The notes: generated by a model from the sequence alone, not told the origin. DNA of 64,000 nucleotides from Datura wrightii (GCA_035772735.1 JASDFA010000006.1:64496001-64560000), one strand, 5' to 3'. Shown: positions 35,991 through 46,773, numbered from the stretch's first letter. Numbers and translations are program-made.

Positions 35991-36337
35991 TGTATATGAA
36001 GCTTTGAAGAAAGCTAGTTTTAGAAGAAAAAAGAGTTACGGTTTAAAAGTGGGATAAGTAATGGAGAAGGAAACAAACGTTGATAAGAGAGAGAAAAGAA
36101 CACCGGTCTTGGGGGAGATAATTCACGCCGAGAACTGTTTTTTCATTAATTATTTATGCTAAAAAAGGGGATAATTAAGTATTATTTGGATATTAATAAT
36201 AACTACCATATATGTTAGTATTGGTATTTTTGTAATTTATTTAGTATTTAAGTAAATAAGATAAAATATTGATAGAAGTTGTAATTAAAATACTAATTTT
36301 AATATTCTATGTAATTTTTCCTTATAAAAATTTCATG

Positions 36338-37131
36338 GGGTGTCTTATTTTGGGGTTGAGATCCCTCTATTACCCTTCTCTCAAGTATTATTTAATGGAT
36401 CTTTTGATTTTTGACAAGTGTGCAATTACCCTTTAAAGGTTGAACATGAATCTATTTTATTTATACTAGAATACTACAGTTTATTTTGATCCTGTTCATC
36501 TCCATCTTCTATAACATTAGTTTTTCATCACCATATCTAATAACATCTCAAAAGTAAGAATTTTTCATATGACACTTGTCAAACACATAAAAAATCATAT
36601 CCGTGCGACAGATAGAAACACTCTAAATTCCCTCGATCATGTTCATTCTTTGATCCTAATTTGTAAAGAGAGTGTTGCAAGTGAAAGTAAAATAGCTAAA
36701 GAAATCAAATAAACCATTTCCTCACATCTATGTTGATTTGTAATTTTTTTTTTTTAAAAAAAAAAATTCTTTCTCTGTGTTTGCTCAATAATGGTGGTCT
36801 GAATATTAAAAAAAAGTATAATATTTGCAAGTCAAAGAAAATAAAACCACAAGTGTTGGATGTTATTTTTTTAATCAAATATCTACTTCTCTTTATTGGT
36901 GTTGAAACGTATTTGCGAGGTCCCTAACTTGAAGAGATGATATGAGCTATTGGAATGTGGAGAGGCAGAACCGCATAACAGAGAGAAATTGTTGTGTGGA
37001 GCTGAATATTGTAAATAAAGAAAAATATATATTTACTGTATATATGCCACTTGTCAATAATCAAAAGGTCCAGTGAACAATACTTAAGAGAAGGATCATG
37101 GAGGGATTTCAGCCCCTTACTTTGGTCACCT
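36338..37131. mobile_element. Non-autonomous inverted-repeat element (MITE-like)
   Basis: The left arm 36338-36420 and right arm 37048-37131 are inverted copies of about 83 bp. Shared landmarks are GAGATCCCTC/GAAATCCCTC, CTTCTCTCAAGTATT/CTTCTCTTAAGTATT and CTTTTGATT.TTGACAAGTG. The interior is AT-rich with no recognisable gene. A 65-codon frame at 36730-36927 is lysine- and leucine-rich and probably chance. No clear target duplication was found, so the superfamily is not assigned. It directly adjoins the MULE target duplication. Confidence 0.72.
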
Positions 37132-37148
37132 CATTTAACTAATATTTG

Positions 37149-37149
<1 letters not shown>

Positions 37150-37188
<39 letters not shown>
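37150..37188. repeat. (TA)n microsatellite
   Basis: Uninterrupted TA run of about 19 units next to the right arm of the MITE-like element. Confidence 0.95.
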
Positions 37189-37192
<4 letters not shown>

Positions 37193-37284
37193 TTTTTTTT
37201 TACAAGAGTATCCAGTATTAGATAACCTTCAAGCAAAAGCATATACTTCGTTTTCGCTTCTTCTATTTTTGTTTTTGCATTCAG

Positions 37285-38110
37285 ACAAACACGTCTGAAA
37301 TTTCGCCATTTTAAAATATTTTTTAGTCATATATAACTGAGAGCAGACATACAATAAAAAAAATTTAAAAAAAAACTAAAAGAATGATTCTGTTAGATTT
37401 GTTGTTATTTTGACAAATAGAGCGCAGACATACATAAAAAAGAATTAAAAGAATGCTAAGATACATAAATTAATGTTTTAAATTTGAGCTTATTTAGAGT
37501 AAATTTGGATGTTGAAATTTGAAAACTAAAACTATTATTTTTTTGGCATAAATTTTTAGGCGCACACATCTGAAACTTTAGTCAATTTTAAAATATGTTT
37601 TAGTCATGTATGCCTAAGCGCATTCATAAATAAAAAAATTAAAAGCATGCTATATTTATTGTTATTTCACAAATGATTGAGATTTGTTCTTTATGATACA
37701 TGTAACTTATTTTTTAAATTTGAGCTTGTTTATAGTAGATTAGGGTTTTGAATTTGAAAAATAATATATTTTTTCGGGCAAAAAAATTTCGATGCACGTG
37801 CTAAAATTTAAGGCAATTTTAACATGTGTTTTGCAATATACATAAAATAAAATAAAAGAGTTCTAAATGAGTTTGTTAGATTTAATGTCATCTTGACAAA
37901 TTGATGATTGAAGTTTGTTATTAATGATACATGAAACTTATGTTTCAAATTTGAGCTTATTTGGAGTAGGTTTGGTTATTACATTGTTGAAATTCGAAGA
38001 ATAAAAAAAAATGCAAAACAAATCTCGACACACATGACTTAAATTTAAGGCAATCTTTACATACACTTCAGACGCAAATTTTCAACTTTAGTCACATATG
38101 CCTGAATTAT
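37285..38110. repeat. Diverged ~233-bp tandem repeat, about 3.5 units
   Basis: Units start near 37285, 37561, 37793 and 38030. The shared landmark AAATTTGAGCT is at 37480, 37716 and 37947 (spacings 236 and 231). Each unit has the same order of landmarks: a CACAC...TGAAA-type start, a GCCATTTTAA/GTCAATTTTAA block, TTTTAGTCAT..AT, AATTAAAAG.ATG, TTGTTA...TGACAAAT, then the landmark. Divergence is considerable, so it is an old satellite-like array or a decayed element interior. Confidence 0.75.
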
Positions 38111-38892
38111 TCTCAAAAACATATTAACTTGTAAAATATATTATATAGCAGGTATTAGTTAAATGGTGATCCCAAAGTGGGTATTTATACATATCCCCCT
38201 ATTTAATTGCATGATTTACCCTTCAAATAGGCTGGTTTTAATGTTTATCATTAACAATCGAATTTATATCTAACAGACATAAATTCTTTAAAAGCGTGTG
38301 ACATAATTTATGAAATATTATATTGCTAAAATATGAATCTATGTTTCACGGATTTTTTTCTTTTTATTTTGAAAAATAAAAATGAAAAATAAGCACAAAA
38401 TAAAGGCAAAAAGTACACATGACCTTCATGTTAGCCTTAAAAAAAAATCTAAGTGGATTACATTGACTCGATCGCTTATTTTCACAAATAAGGCCATTGA
38501 TTTGTCATCTCGCTCGGTAAAATTGAGTTGGTAATCAGATTTCATGAATTAATTGCAAAAATAGCATATTTTATAAGGAGTGAATCTCGAGGTTTTGATC
38601 TCCTTTAACAAAATAATTTTTGAAAATAACATTAACTTCAAAAGATTTATTGGACAAAATTTTTGTTACACATACGTGAAGCATAATTTTAGTTATAATC
38701 GATATACATATTAAAGAAGTTTATGTGCATGTTGATGTGGCATACTTCTAATATTTTTATTTTATTTTTATTTTTTTCTTATTTTAAATTTTTTTTAATT
38801 TTCTCATTTCTTATTTTATTTTAAAAATTCATATTCATAATTCATACTCTTTAATTTTCATAAATTTTACTCTTAATTAATATTAGTAATAT

Positions 38893-39764
38893 GGGTAAAA
38901 ATCATTTTCACCCCCCAAGTTTGCTTTAAAAATCAAACTCCCCCATCAACTTTGAACAATAGACATTCTTCCCCTTTTATCCTAATTGACTTTTTAAAAT
39001 GTCTGTTTTACCCTTACATTATCAACTTTGTCTTCTTCTTTTCATTTCTTTAAAATCATAATATATATATATATATATATTAATCTATTTAACAATTTTT
39101 TTAATAAATATTAAAACTTTTGAAAAAAATACGAATTGAGTATATAAGTTAATGACGTTCTATAATGAAGTAAATAAGCAAATAAAAATAATAATCAAAA
39201 CTCTAATATTTATTTATACAAGTGAAAATAAAAGATAATAATAATTTTATAAGTATATTTCAATGTATGAAATATTAAAAAATTAATAAAATAAAAAAAT
39301 TTAATATTTATTTATAATGTAAACTAATTTTAAAATTATATGTTACCAAATATTTTGTTAATAACAATCAAATTTTATTTATTTATATAGAAAATAGAGG
39401 ATAAGAAAGAGGAGAGACTTACACACACATGAATGCATGTACATATATACACATTTAATGCATATAATATTTTGATAACAATAATAATAAATACTAAATA
39501 GCATTAGATTTTGTGACAAATTCATAAAAGTATTGTTCTACTTACAATGTTAGTGAATTTAAATAAGAAACTATAAATATCTACGTTAAAAAATAAATAT
39601 TATATTTAATATAAAAGTATATTACATACATGGATGATTGAAGGATAAAATAGATATTTTAATAAGTCAATTAGGATAATGGGGGGAGAATGTCTATTGT
39701 TTAGAGTTGAAGAGGGAGTTTGATTTTTAAAGCAAAGTTGGCGGGTGAAAACGATTTTCAACCC
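38893..39764. mobile_element. Mutator-type MITE with long terminal inverted repeats
   Basis: Arms of about 125 bp (38893-~39018 and ~39640-39764) are inverted copies. Both begin GGGT and share TTTTCACCC, TTTGCTTTAAAAATCAAACT, AACAATAGACATTCT and TATCCTAATTGACTT. A 10-bp direct repeat with one mismatch flanks them (TTAGTAATAT at 38883-38892, TTAATAATAT at 39765-39774). Long arms and a 9-10-bp duplication fit a non-autonomous Mutator-like element. The interior is AT-rich with a TA run (39059-39081) and no gene. Confidence 0.85.
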
Positions 39765-40180
39765 TTAATAATATTCATAACTTTCAATCCTTTCATATTC
39801 ATAGCTCCAAAATTATTTAATGTATAAATTTATGACATTTTAAAATCACATTAATATCTATTCAAATAAATTTATTTTGGGTCATCTTGGTTATCCTCTA
39901 TTTTTGTAGTGCAATGACCATCACCGACAGAGGGCATTTGTTTGAGTGTTTGATATGAATGGAGGAATTTTTTAGAGAATGATTTCAATTTTTTCCTTAA
40001 ATTTTATTTGTTAGAAATTTGATTATGTTATGTAGTATTGTCTTAAATATTCATTCGCTTGGTTAATTTTATTTTTTTATTTTTTTAGTTGAGGTTAACT
40101 TATTATGTTTTCAGATCAAGATAGTTTTAAATGTGAAAACAGAAGAAAAAAGCCAATATATACGTGTATGCTGCTTAAAG

Positions 40181-40222
<42 letters not shown>

Positions 40223-41246
40223 TGTCATAGTCATGTGAGTCAATTTTTAATAAGTCTAATAATAATAGAACACGAAAATGTATAATTAGTTTGTAATTTT
40301 TAAAATATAATTTAATTCATAAGAAAATTATTTATCGATATGTAAAATTGTAGTCTTCGGGTTTTTCTTTTTTGTTGTTGAAAAATCATCAAAATTTTCA
40401 GATTTTTATAGATATCTAATATTGCCGTTTGTTGTGTCAGAACTTCTTGAGCTTACTACTTGAAAAATATCGTGATATTAGACTATGATAAAAATAATTT
40501 AGTAAAGTTATTTGTCTCTCTCTTTTCACTTTCTTCCCCGTTGTTGTTGACCTTGATTTATCATTTATTTATTTTAATTATTATTTATTGATGAATGAAT
40601 TTTTATTGTTGGCGTTGAATATTTTTTCTTAGTTTAAAATATGGTAAGGGATATTAATAAGAAAATATCTTGATTTAAAATATGGCAATGAATATTAATA
40701 AATGAGCAATGATAAAACGACTAGTAAAAATTAAAAGTAAATTTTAGGATGTCTCATGAAGAGAAAAAAAAGGAAAAGAGAAAAAAGAAAAATGTGTAAT
40801 ATGATGTATAACCTGTGATATATTGTGTTAAATATTTTAAATAATGATATCTTAAATAAGAATTATATATGCATAATTAAAGAAAATGGTTAGATCATAA
40901 ATATTTTAAAAATAAATAGAGTATAATATTTGGATGAAAAAATATTAAATCTATAAATTATAATTCGTGCTACCTTGATTAGCAATAAATGTACCAAAAA
41001 TTCTCCTTATTGGATGGACAAGGAGGATGATAGAATTTTCAAGTTTCAAGCTCTGTTAATTTATAATGTCACTTTGCATAAAACGTGTTATTTGCGAGAA
41101 GGATACAAAATAAATTATCTAAAAAGCAAGACATATTTGAAAAAGCATATAAAATTATAAGAGCGAGACCAATGATTAAAAAAATTATCAATACTTTTTA
41201 AGAAATATTGAAATATGTTTGTTGATGCACTTTATCTACATGTGAT
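39765..41246. other. AT-rich intergenic DNA
   Basis: No gene or element ends are recognised. A TA microsatellite lies at 40183-40220. A 61-codon frame at 40975-41160 has no recognisable features. A GAAGAGAAAAAAAAGGAAAAG purine-rich patch lies near 40760-40790. Confidence 0.55.
40183..40220. repeat. (TA)n microsatellite
   Basis: Uninterrupted TA run of about 19 units. Confidence 0.95.
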
Positions 41247-41370
41247 TCTTATATACTAAAAAGGCGGAAGATAGAAGAGGAAGATAAGCAATTATAACTA
41301 AAATTATTTATGAAATTTATTTTTGAATGTTTAATATATCACATAAATCATAAAAACTTTAATTAAGAGA

Positions 41371-44300
41371 TGTTACACCCCGTAAGTTCCTATCATTTAC
41401 CGACGCGTGCGTACGCATGTTGAGAGTCTTGGAGTACGACGCATGCAAGAAAAGAGAGCGGGGAGCGCACGAGTGCATTGTCGAGCGAGCAGGAGGCTTA
41501 AGCAGAGGCAGGGCGCAAGGAGCGCCTCTGCCCCGGCGCCTTGAGCTGCGCATCGCGCCAGACTCTTGGCGCTATGGGCGGCGCACCACGCCTTCTTATA
41601 GATATGCCTAAGTGAAGGATTTAATTCATTCAAAACATTTCCCAAATTAGACCCTCAACCCTTACGACAATTCCTCTCAATTTTTCCATAAGTTTTTGGT
41701 AGAATTACGCCGTTAAACTCCGTTTAAACGTAAATTTATCTTGGTTAACGATTTTTAGGCCTACGAGAAATGTCCCTACGGAGTTATTTCTTGAAAATTT
41801 GCTCGGAGCACCAGAACCCCGTCAAGTAAAAGTTATAGAAATCACTTTTAATCGAGTCCTAAGCGGATGCAAGTGATAGGTAAGCATTTCTACCTTCTAA
41901 ATTCTCAAGAATTTGTGAGTTTTCGGCTGAATTAAACGAAGTTGAAGTGTTAGTTAATACTATTGAAAGATATTGTTATTAGTCATTCCTATTATTGAAA
42001 ATAGTCTTATTCTCGCAGTATAAGGACTACAATTTGTTGGAATCATTAGCTTTAGGTTGAAACTGGTTGGGTGAACGCAAATCAACATTTGAGGTATGTT
42101 AAGGCTTATCTCTTCGCCAAGTTATTCTCGTTGTATAGTGATACGACCTATGCCCTCGAAAGTAGATAATAATATGGTATATTGTGATTAGCTGCTTTAA
42201 GACGTATTGATATTATACAATAGTGTCTCTCATAGGGAAAGGGTACGTTAAGTGTGACTAACGCTGGATGCGCCTTAGAGAGTTCCTCGTTCACCCGTTT
42301 ACCATTTAGAGGTATTCTGATATCTTGCTATCGTACCAAGGCCTTAGAAGCTTGTAGTTAGTTGTTGGGTCTGACTTGGTGAAGTTGGACAGCATAGGGC
42401 CCAGCTGGATAATATAACTTTCTGGTTGATGCCTATATAGACAGTAAAGCTCGCCAGTAGGCCGTTAACGTACCTTGATGCCTCCAGGGCTAGAATTTTG
42501 ATAGGGTAGTCTTACCTTCGAGTCAGTGGCACCAGGGTTGCCTAGTGAACTGAGCGACAACCTGCCATATGACTGGCTACTATTAATGACCACTAGTTTC
42601 AGCTGACTCAATGCTTGTCCTACAGGTCGCTAAAGGAAACCGTTCCAATTGTTACAAGTCTGACAGACTAATTGATACCCTAAGTAGGAAACCTTATTAG
42701 TAGTTAGAGGTGAGGCCAACGTCCCAGGCTACTTCTATCGATGCCCAGGTACATGTTGCTGTGAAAGGCTAGGAACAGATATACCTGTCTACATGGATAT
42801 GAACAGTCCAGAGGAGCCATATGAAATCTGGAAAGACTAAGTTAAGGTCCAAAGGGACTAGAACCAGAATATCACAATGTTACTTCCAAGCTAAGAGTTA
42901 TAGTAAGCTGTCTGTGAAGAGTAAGGGTTGACTACTTAGGAGCATGTCCGATCAGTAGCAGCCCCACAGTTGTTCTAAATGGAGGAACTAAATAGTTGGT
43001 TGTCTACGACCTTACTGTTCGCTTATGAACTATCATTGTCCTAGCATGACCTTCAAGTACCGCTTAGGCCACTCTAGACCTCGCCCTATTCTGTCTAGGC
43101 CGTTAGAGATTATAATCAATGTCAGGATCCTCTGGTCGGGTGTAGGCGCACAGGTTGTGCCTGTTGGTAGCTATACAGAATATTCTAGAGGCGAGTAGTG
43201 GTTGCACTAGGCCTAAAGGTCCAAATGCACCTTTTGAGTGGCTAGGTTGAAACTAGAATGTAGTACTTCGGTCAAAGGATTGCTAACTGTGTCGTCGCCA
43301 TACGCCTACGGGACTATGGATTGCTCAGAGGAGCTATGTGATATCACTCAGAGAAGTTATATGATTCGCTCAGAGGATCTATGTGATGTCTGAAAGGACT
43401 ATATTCAGGCCTATAAGGCCACATTTATGTCCATACACGTATGGACCTCTTCTTATGTCATATTAACATACTGATCCTCCATCGAGCTTTATGTACCCAA
43501 GGTACAATTACAGGAACCCAACGAGCTCAGATACAGTTATAAGAGTCCAACGTGCTTAGTTGCAAACCTAGAGGCCAGGTAGGTTGGCTATAGTTACCAG
43601 TAGAATCATAAGGACCTGGTTAGGGGTATATAAATTGAATTGTACTTGTCAGGGCTTATGGAGTCTCCGATAGGTTATTTCTGTGTTGCTTGCACCTTCT
43701 AGGCTTATGGAGGCCACGTTAGGTTCTTATTTGTATACTTTCTTGCTAGATATAGCTTATGAATGTTTAGTCATGAAGCTTCAGCTCTTACTTGTATAGT
43801 GGTTTACTAGATGTAAGTTATGGATAAGAAAGCTTACAGGTTAACTTTTGCCCTTCTTGCTATTTACTTTCAGTTCTTTATCTGCCTCCGTTCAGCTTTT
43901 ATTACCGCCTTACATATTCGATACATATTGTACTAACGCCCACACATGGGGCACTGCATACTTGTCTGCAGGTTTAGACAGACAGGTTTCAGGACCTCCG
44001 TTAGTAGCTATTCAAAGTCAACAGATTGGTCAGCTCCTTTCATTCGGAGTTGCCAGGTAGTGAAAGTTTGCTCTTTTTTTGTAATAATTTTTGGCCCCGA
44101 CCACTGTTCCACTCTTAGAGTTTTGTAGACTACAGTCTTCAGTTAGTTATTCGTGTTGGCCGTGTGGAGCCATATTTTTTGTGTTTTGTATGTTGACCGT
44201 GTGGGTCCTAGAGTAGCTTTTAGTTAGCAGACTTGTGGGCTATAGCAGGAATATGACTACTAGTTTTCATTCTGTTATGACTAGACAACATGGTGGTCTT

Positions 44301-44523
44301 GTCGGTGCACATAGGATCACATTTATTATTATGTTGTGGGTTAACTGTTTTCTTTTACAGGTTTACTGTGTGGCCTTGTTGGCGCGAGACTGTATTTGCA
44401 GCTGAGATATAACACTTTATTTTCTTGATTTGAGTTGCTGGTAAGCAGCCAGGCACCAGAGGTGCATATGTCCAGCCAGGTCAGCCTAGGTCCCAGTCAT
44501 GCCTCCTAAGGTGGGGCGTGACA
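41371..44523 (+). repeat. Solo LTR B, Tekay type, with perfect target duplication
   Basis: The LTR begins TGTTACACCCCG and ends GGGGCGTGACA, flanked by identical AGAGA (41366-41370 and 44524-44528). The length is 3153 bp. No internal retrotransposon sequence is present. It shares terminal motifs with solo LTR A but not obvious body sequence, so it is a different family. Inside are a GC-rich island (41400-41590) and short repeats of CTCAGAG(G/A)A.CTATGTGAT type (43323-43390). Frames at 41359-41645 and 43848-44128 are chance open stretches. Confidence 0.93.
41400..41590. repeat. GC-rich word island in solo LTR B
   Basis: About 190 bases near the LTR start are dense in CG and GCGC words (ACGCGTGCGTACGC, GGCGCAAGGAGCGCC, CCCCGGCGCC, GGCGCTATGGGCGGCGC) within AT-rich surroundings. 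Overlapping 60-80-codon frames on both strands arise from the GC content. The position, 30-220 bp into the LTR, matches the word clusters of the other LTRs. Confidence 0.85.
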
Positions 44524-44943
44524 AGAGAAAACTTAATACTAAAAAAAGGTGAAAGATAGAAGAGTAAAATGATCAGTTAAAACCAAAATTATTTTTGAAG
44601 TTATTTTTGGATGTTAAATATAACATATAAATAATAAAAAAATATATGAGAAATTTAATCAAGAGAAAAAATAATGTTGGCATTTTCGGTAATACTAATG
44701 AAAGGAGAAAAGCAAATTAACTTAATTATTTTAAAAGAAAGATGATCAATGAGTAAAATTTTATATTTTTAATTAGAAATCTTTAAAAATAATTATTTAA
44801 TAATATTTAATTTTACTTTAATAATTGCACGAAGTGCGAACAATTATACTAGTGTGTGAATAAGTTAATTTTATTTATGAGGCATAAATTTGGGGCATTT
44901 CACTAAGTTGCACAAATTTAAGACAATGTAATGTGTTGTCTAT

Positions 44944-46408
44944 CTTACAACAAAGTCCCAAAGAAGATTTTATGAAAATGCTTGGTGGTTAGAGGTGTAT
45001 CAGTGGCGTACAATAGAGCGATAAAGAAAATATACTATAGATCCAACACTTAGATAAAAATAGTGGGAAGAGACTCGGGGAACTTTCTAGTTTTAATAGG
45101 GTTGCATCAGGGATCAACTCTTAGCCTGTTTTTATTTGTCTTATTATTAGATAAATTGACCGTGATAAATCCAAGTGGGGTACCATGATGTATTTTCTTT
45201 TTGTTGACATGATTTTAATTGACGAGACTCACGGTGGAGTTAACGCTAAGGTGGAGGTTTGGAGACAGACCTGGAGTCTAAAGGCTTCAGGTTAAGCAAA
45301 ACCAAAACAGAATACTAGCAGGTTGAAGGGGAGGGGAAGTCAATTTAAACATAGTGCCACCATAACCTTAAGAAAATAAGATCGGGTTTGTGTGTGTAGA
45401 TTATCCTTGGAAGTGTCTATTCTACCAAACCACGGGACGCAGAGTTCAAGTTCAGTGACGTTACACATGAGGTTGGCGTGGAAGCGGGGCTTGATACACA
45501 AGTCATCTAAAAGCGGGGAAGTTTTAAGTATATGGGTCTGTTGTCTAAGAAAATGTGGAGATTGACGAGAATGTCACCCATTGTATTAGAGTAGGGTAGA
45601 TGAAATGGAGGCTCGCATTCGATGTCTTGTGTGACAAAAAGGTTCCACCAAAACTTAAAGAAAAATTCTACAGAGTGGTGACTAGACCAATTATGTTATA
45701 TAGAGCGGAGTGTTGGCCAGTCAAGGATTCTCACGTTCAAAAGATGAAAGTTACAGAAATGAGAATGTTGCAATGGATGTGTGGGCATATTAGGAGAGAT
45801 GAAATTAGAAATAAGGATACCCAGGATAATATGGGAATAACTTCGATGGAGGACAAGATGCGAAAAGCGAGGCTGAGATGATTCGGGCATGTGAAGAAGA
45901 GATGCATGGATGCCCAGTACAGAGGTGTGAGAGGTTGGCTATGGATGGTTTCAAGAGAGATAGAGGTAGGCCGAAGAAGTATTGCAAAGAAATGATTAGA
46001 CAGGACATGACACAATTTAAGCTTATCAAGGATATAACCTTAGATGGGAGGTAGTGGAGGACACATATTAGGGTAGAAAATTAGTAGGTAGTAGTGTGTT
46101 GTCTTGGTATCCGTCCATACTAGTACTCGTAGTATTACTCCTATAGTTTCTTATCATTCGATTCCTATTACTATATGTTATTTCTTGTACTTCAATTACC
46201 ATATTATTTTATTGTAGTTATTGTTCAGAATATTTTGCTATGCTTTCGCTTCTGTTTATTCTTTTTTGGACTACTTTAGACTCCCATTTCTTGAGTTGAG
46301 GGTCTATCAAAAACAACCTCTCTACCTCTGAGGTAAGGGTAAGGTCTGTGTATACTTTACCCTCCTCAAACCTTATTTTATGGAATTACACTAAATATGT
46401 TGTTATTG
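44944..46408 (+). mobile_element. 5'-truncated RTE-type LINE with target duplication
   Basis: The segment starts inside reverse transcriptase and ends with the RTE-type 3' end: GAGGTAAGGGTAAGGTCTG followed by ...ACACTAAATATGTTGTTATTG. A 17-bp direct repeat with two mismatches flanks it (44927-44943 and 46409-46425, TGTAATGTGT(T/C)G(T/C)CTAT). The match places the truncation point exactly at 44944. It inserted into AT-rich DNA about 90 bp right of the Helitron-like 3' end. Confidence 0.85.
44948..46045 (+). pseudogene. RTE LINE reverse transcriptase, C-terminal part (degenerate)
   Basis: Plus-strand reading in shifting frames gives the KVPREVLW-like start, GVSVAYNRAIKKIYY, GLHQGSTLS.FLF, a decayed catalytic region near 45190-45220 (the FADD box is not intact) and VELTLRWRFGDRPGV. 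A 93-codon frame (45600-45881) then reads MKWRLAFDVLCDKKVPPKLK (in part), RPIMLYRAECWPVK and RMLQWMCGHIRRDEIRNK. After a frame change come WFGHVKKRC and RDRGRPKKYCKEMI. These are the landmarks of plant RTE LINE proteins. Many stops and frameshifts make it nonfunctional. Confidence 0.88.
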
Positions 46409-46425
46409 TGTAATGTGTCGCCTAT

Positions 46426-46773
46426 TAGTTTTTTTCAGTGTATTGATTGATTAATTTTTTTTAAAAAAAAATAATAATCAGATTTAATTGTATTTAAAAA
46501 AAACTAACTGCATACATCTTCAGTTAAAAAGGTGCAAAGATTATTTTGAAGATATATAAGAATGATTGTTTATAAAGGGGAGGAAAATACTGTGAACAAT
46601 TTTACAAAATTTTATCAATACATTATAACTTGTAACTAATTTAACTCAATAGATATAAAGAATATTATCAAGTCATGCGCATCCTTCATAATTGAACAAT
46701 TGGGAAATACATGCAATTTTTTATATGTGTAAGATTTTGGGCTAATTGAGTAAGTTTACTATTTCTGAAATAA
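46426..46773. other. Short AT-rich spacer
   Basis: No gene or element signature between the RTE LINE duplication and the next foldback element. Confidence 0.6.

Larger units (their letters stand above)
32620..36321. mobile_element. Mutator-like element (MULE) with 9-bp target duplication
   Basis: Perfect 9-bp direct repeats TTATAAAAA (32611-32619 and 36322-36330) flank a 3.7-kb segment. Its ends are inverted: the left begins GGGAAAAATAACAT and the right, on the minus strand, GGAAAAATTACAT. Similarity continues for about 70 bp (GTATTAATTAC..., ATCAATATTTTC). Nine-base duplications and such ends are Mutator traits. Inside are two exons like the N-terminus of a MULE transposase (plus) and a broken DUF1985-like gene (minus). 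The DDE transposase core is missing, so the copy is non-autonomous. Confidence 0.83.
37135..38892. other. AT-rich DNA with a diverged ~233-bp tandem repeat
   Basis: No gene is seen. It contains a TA microsatellite (37150-37188) and a diverged tandem repeat at about 37285-38110, listed separately. From 38110 to 38892 I see only AT-rich unique-looking sequence. Confidence 0.6.
41247..44852 (+). mobile_element. Small non-autonomous Helitron-like element hosting solo LTR B
   Basis: The candidate 5' end TCTTATATACTAAAAAGG at 41247 resembles Helitron starts (TC plus a TA-rich CTA(A) stretch). The 3' end has a short hairpin (TTGCAC-GAA-GTGC, 44825-44837) followed by an AT spacer and CTAG (44849-44852), then T. 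Excluding the solo LTR at 41371-44523, the element is about 450 bp and has no coding capacity. It contains two ~125-135-bp direct repeats, one on each side of the LTR. The base before TC is T rather than the expected A, so the 5' end is tentative. Confidence 0.55.

Noticed and set aside
10261..40220. Direct repeats resembling a CRISPR array in the TA microsatellites and short tandem blocks
   Set aside because: There are no regular repeat-spacer units. The window is plant nuclear DNA, and these are simple sequence repeats.
41359..41645. Two minus-strand and one plus-strand frames of 64-82 codons, rich in Arg, Ala and Cys
   Set aside because: They lie in the GC-rich word island of a solo LTR, where stops are rare by composition on both strands.
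45696..46029. Minus-strand frames of 64-92 codons
   Set aside because: They are antisense to the RTE LINE reverse transcriptase C-terminus, which gives recognisable protein on the plus strand.
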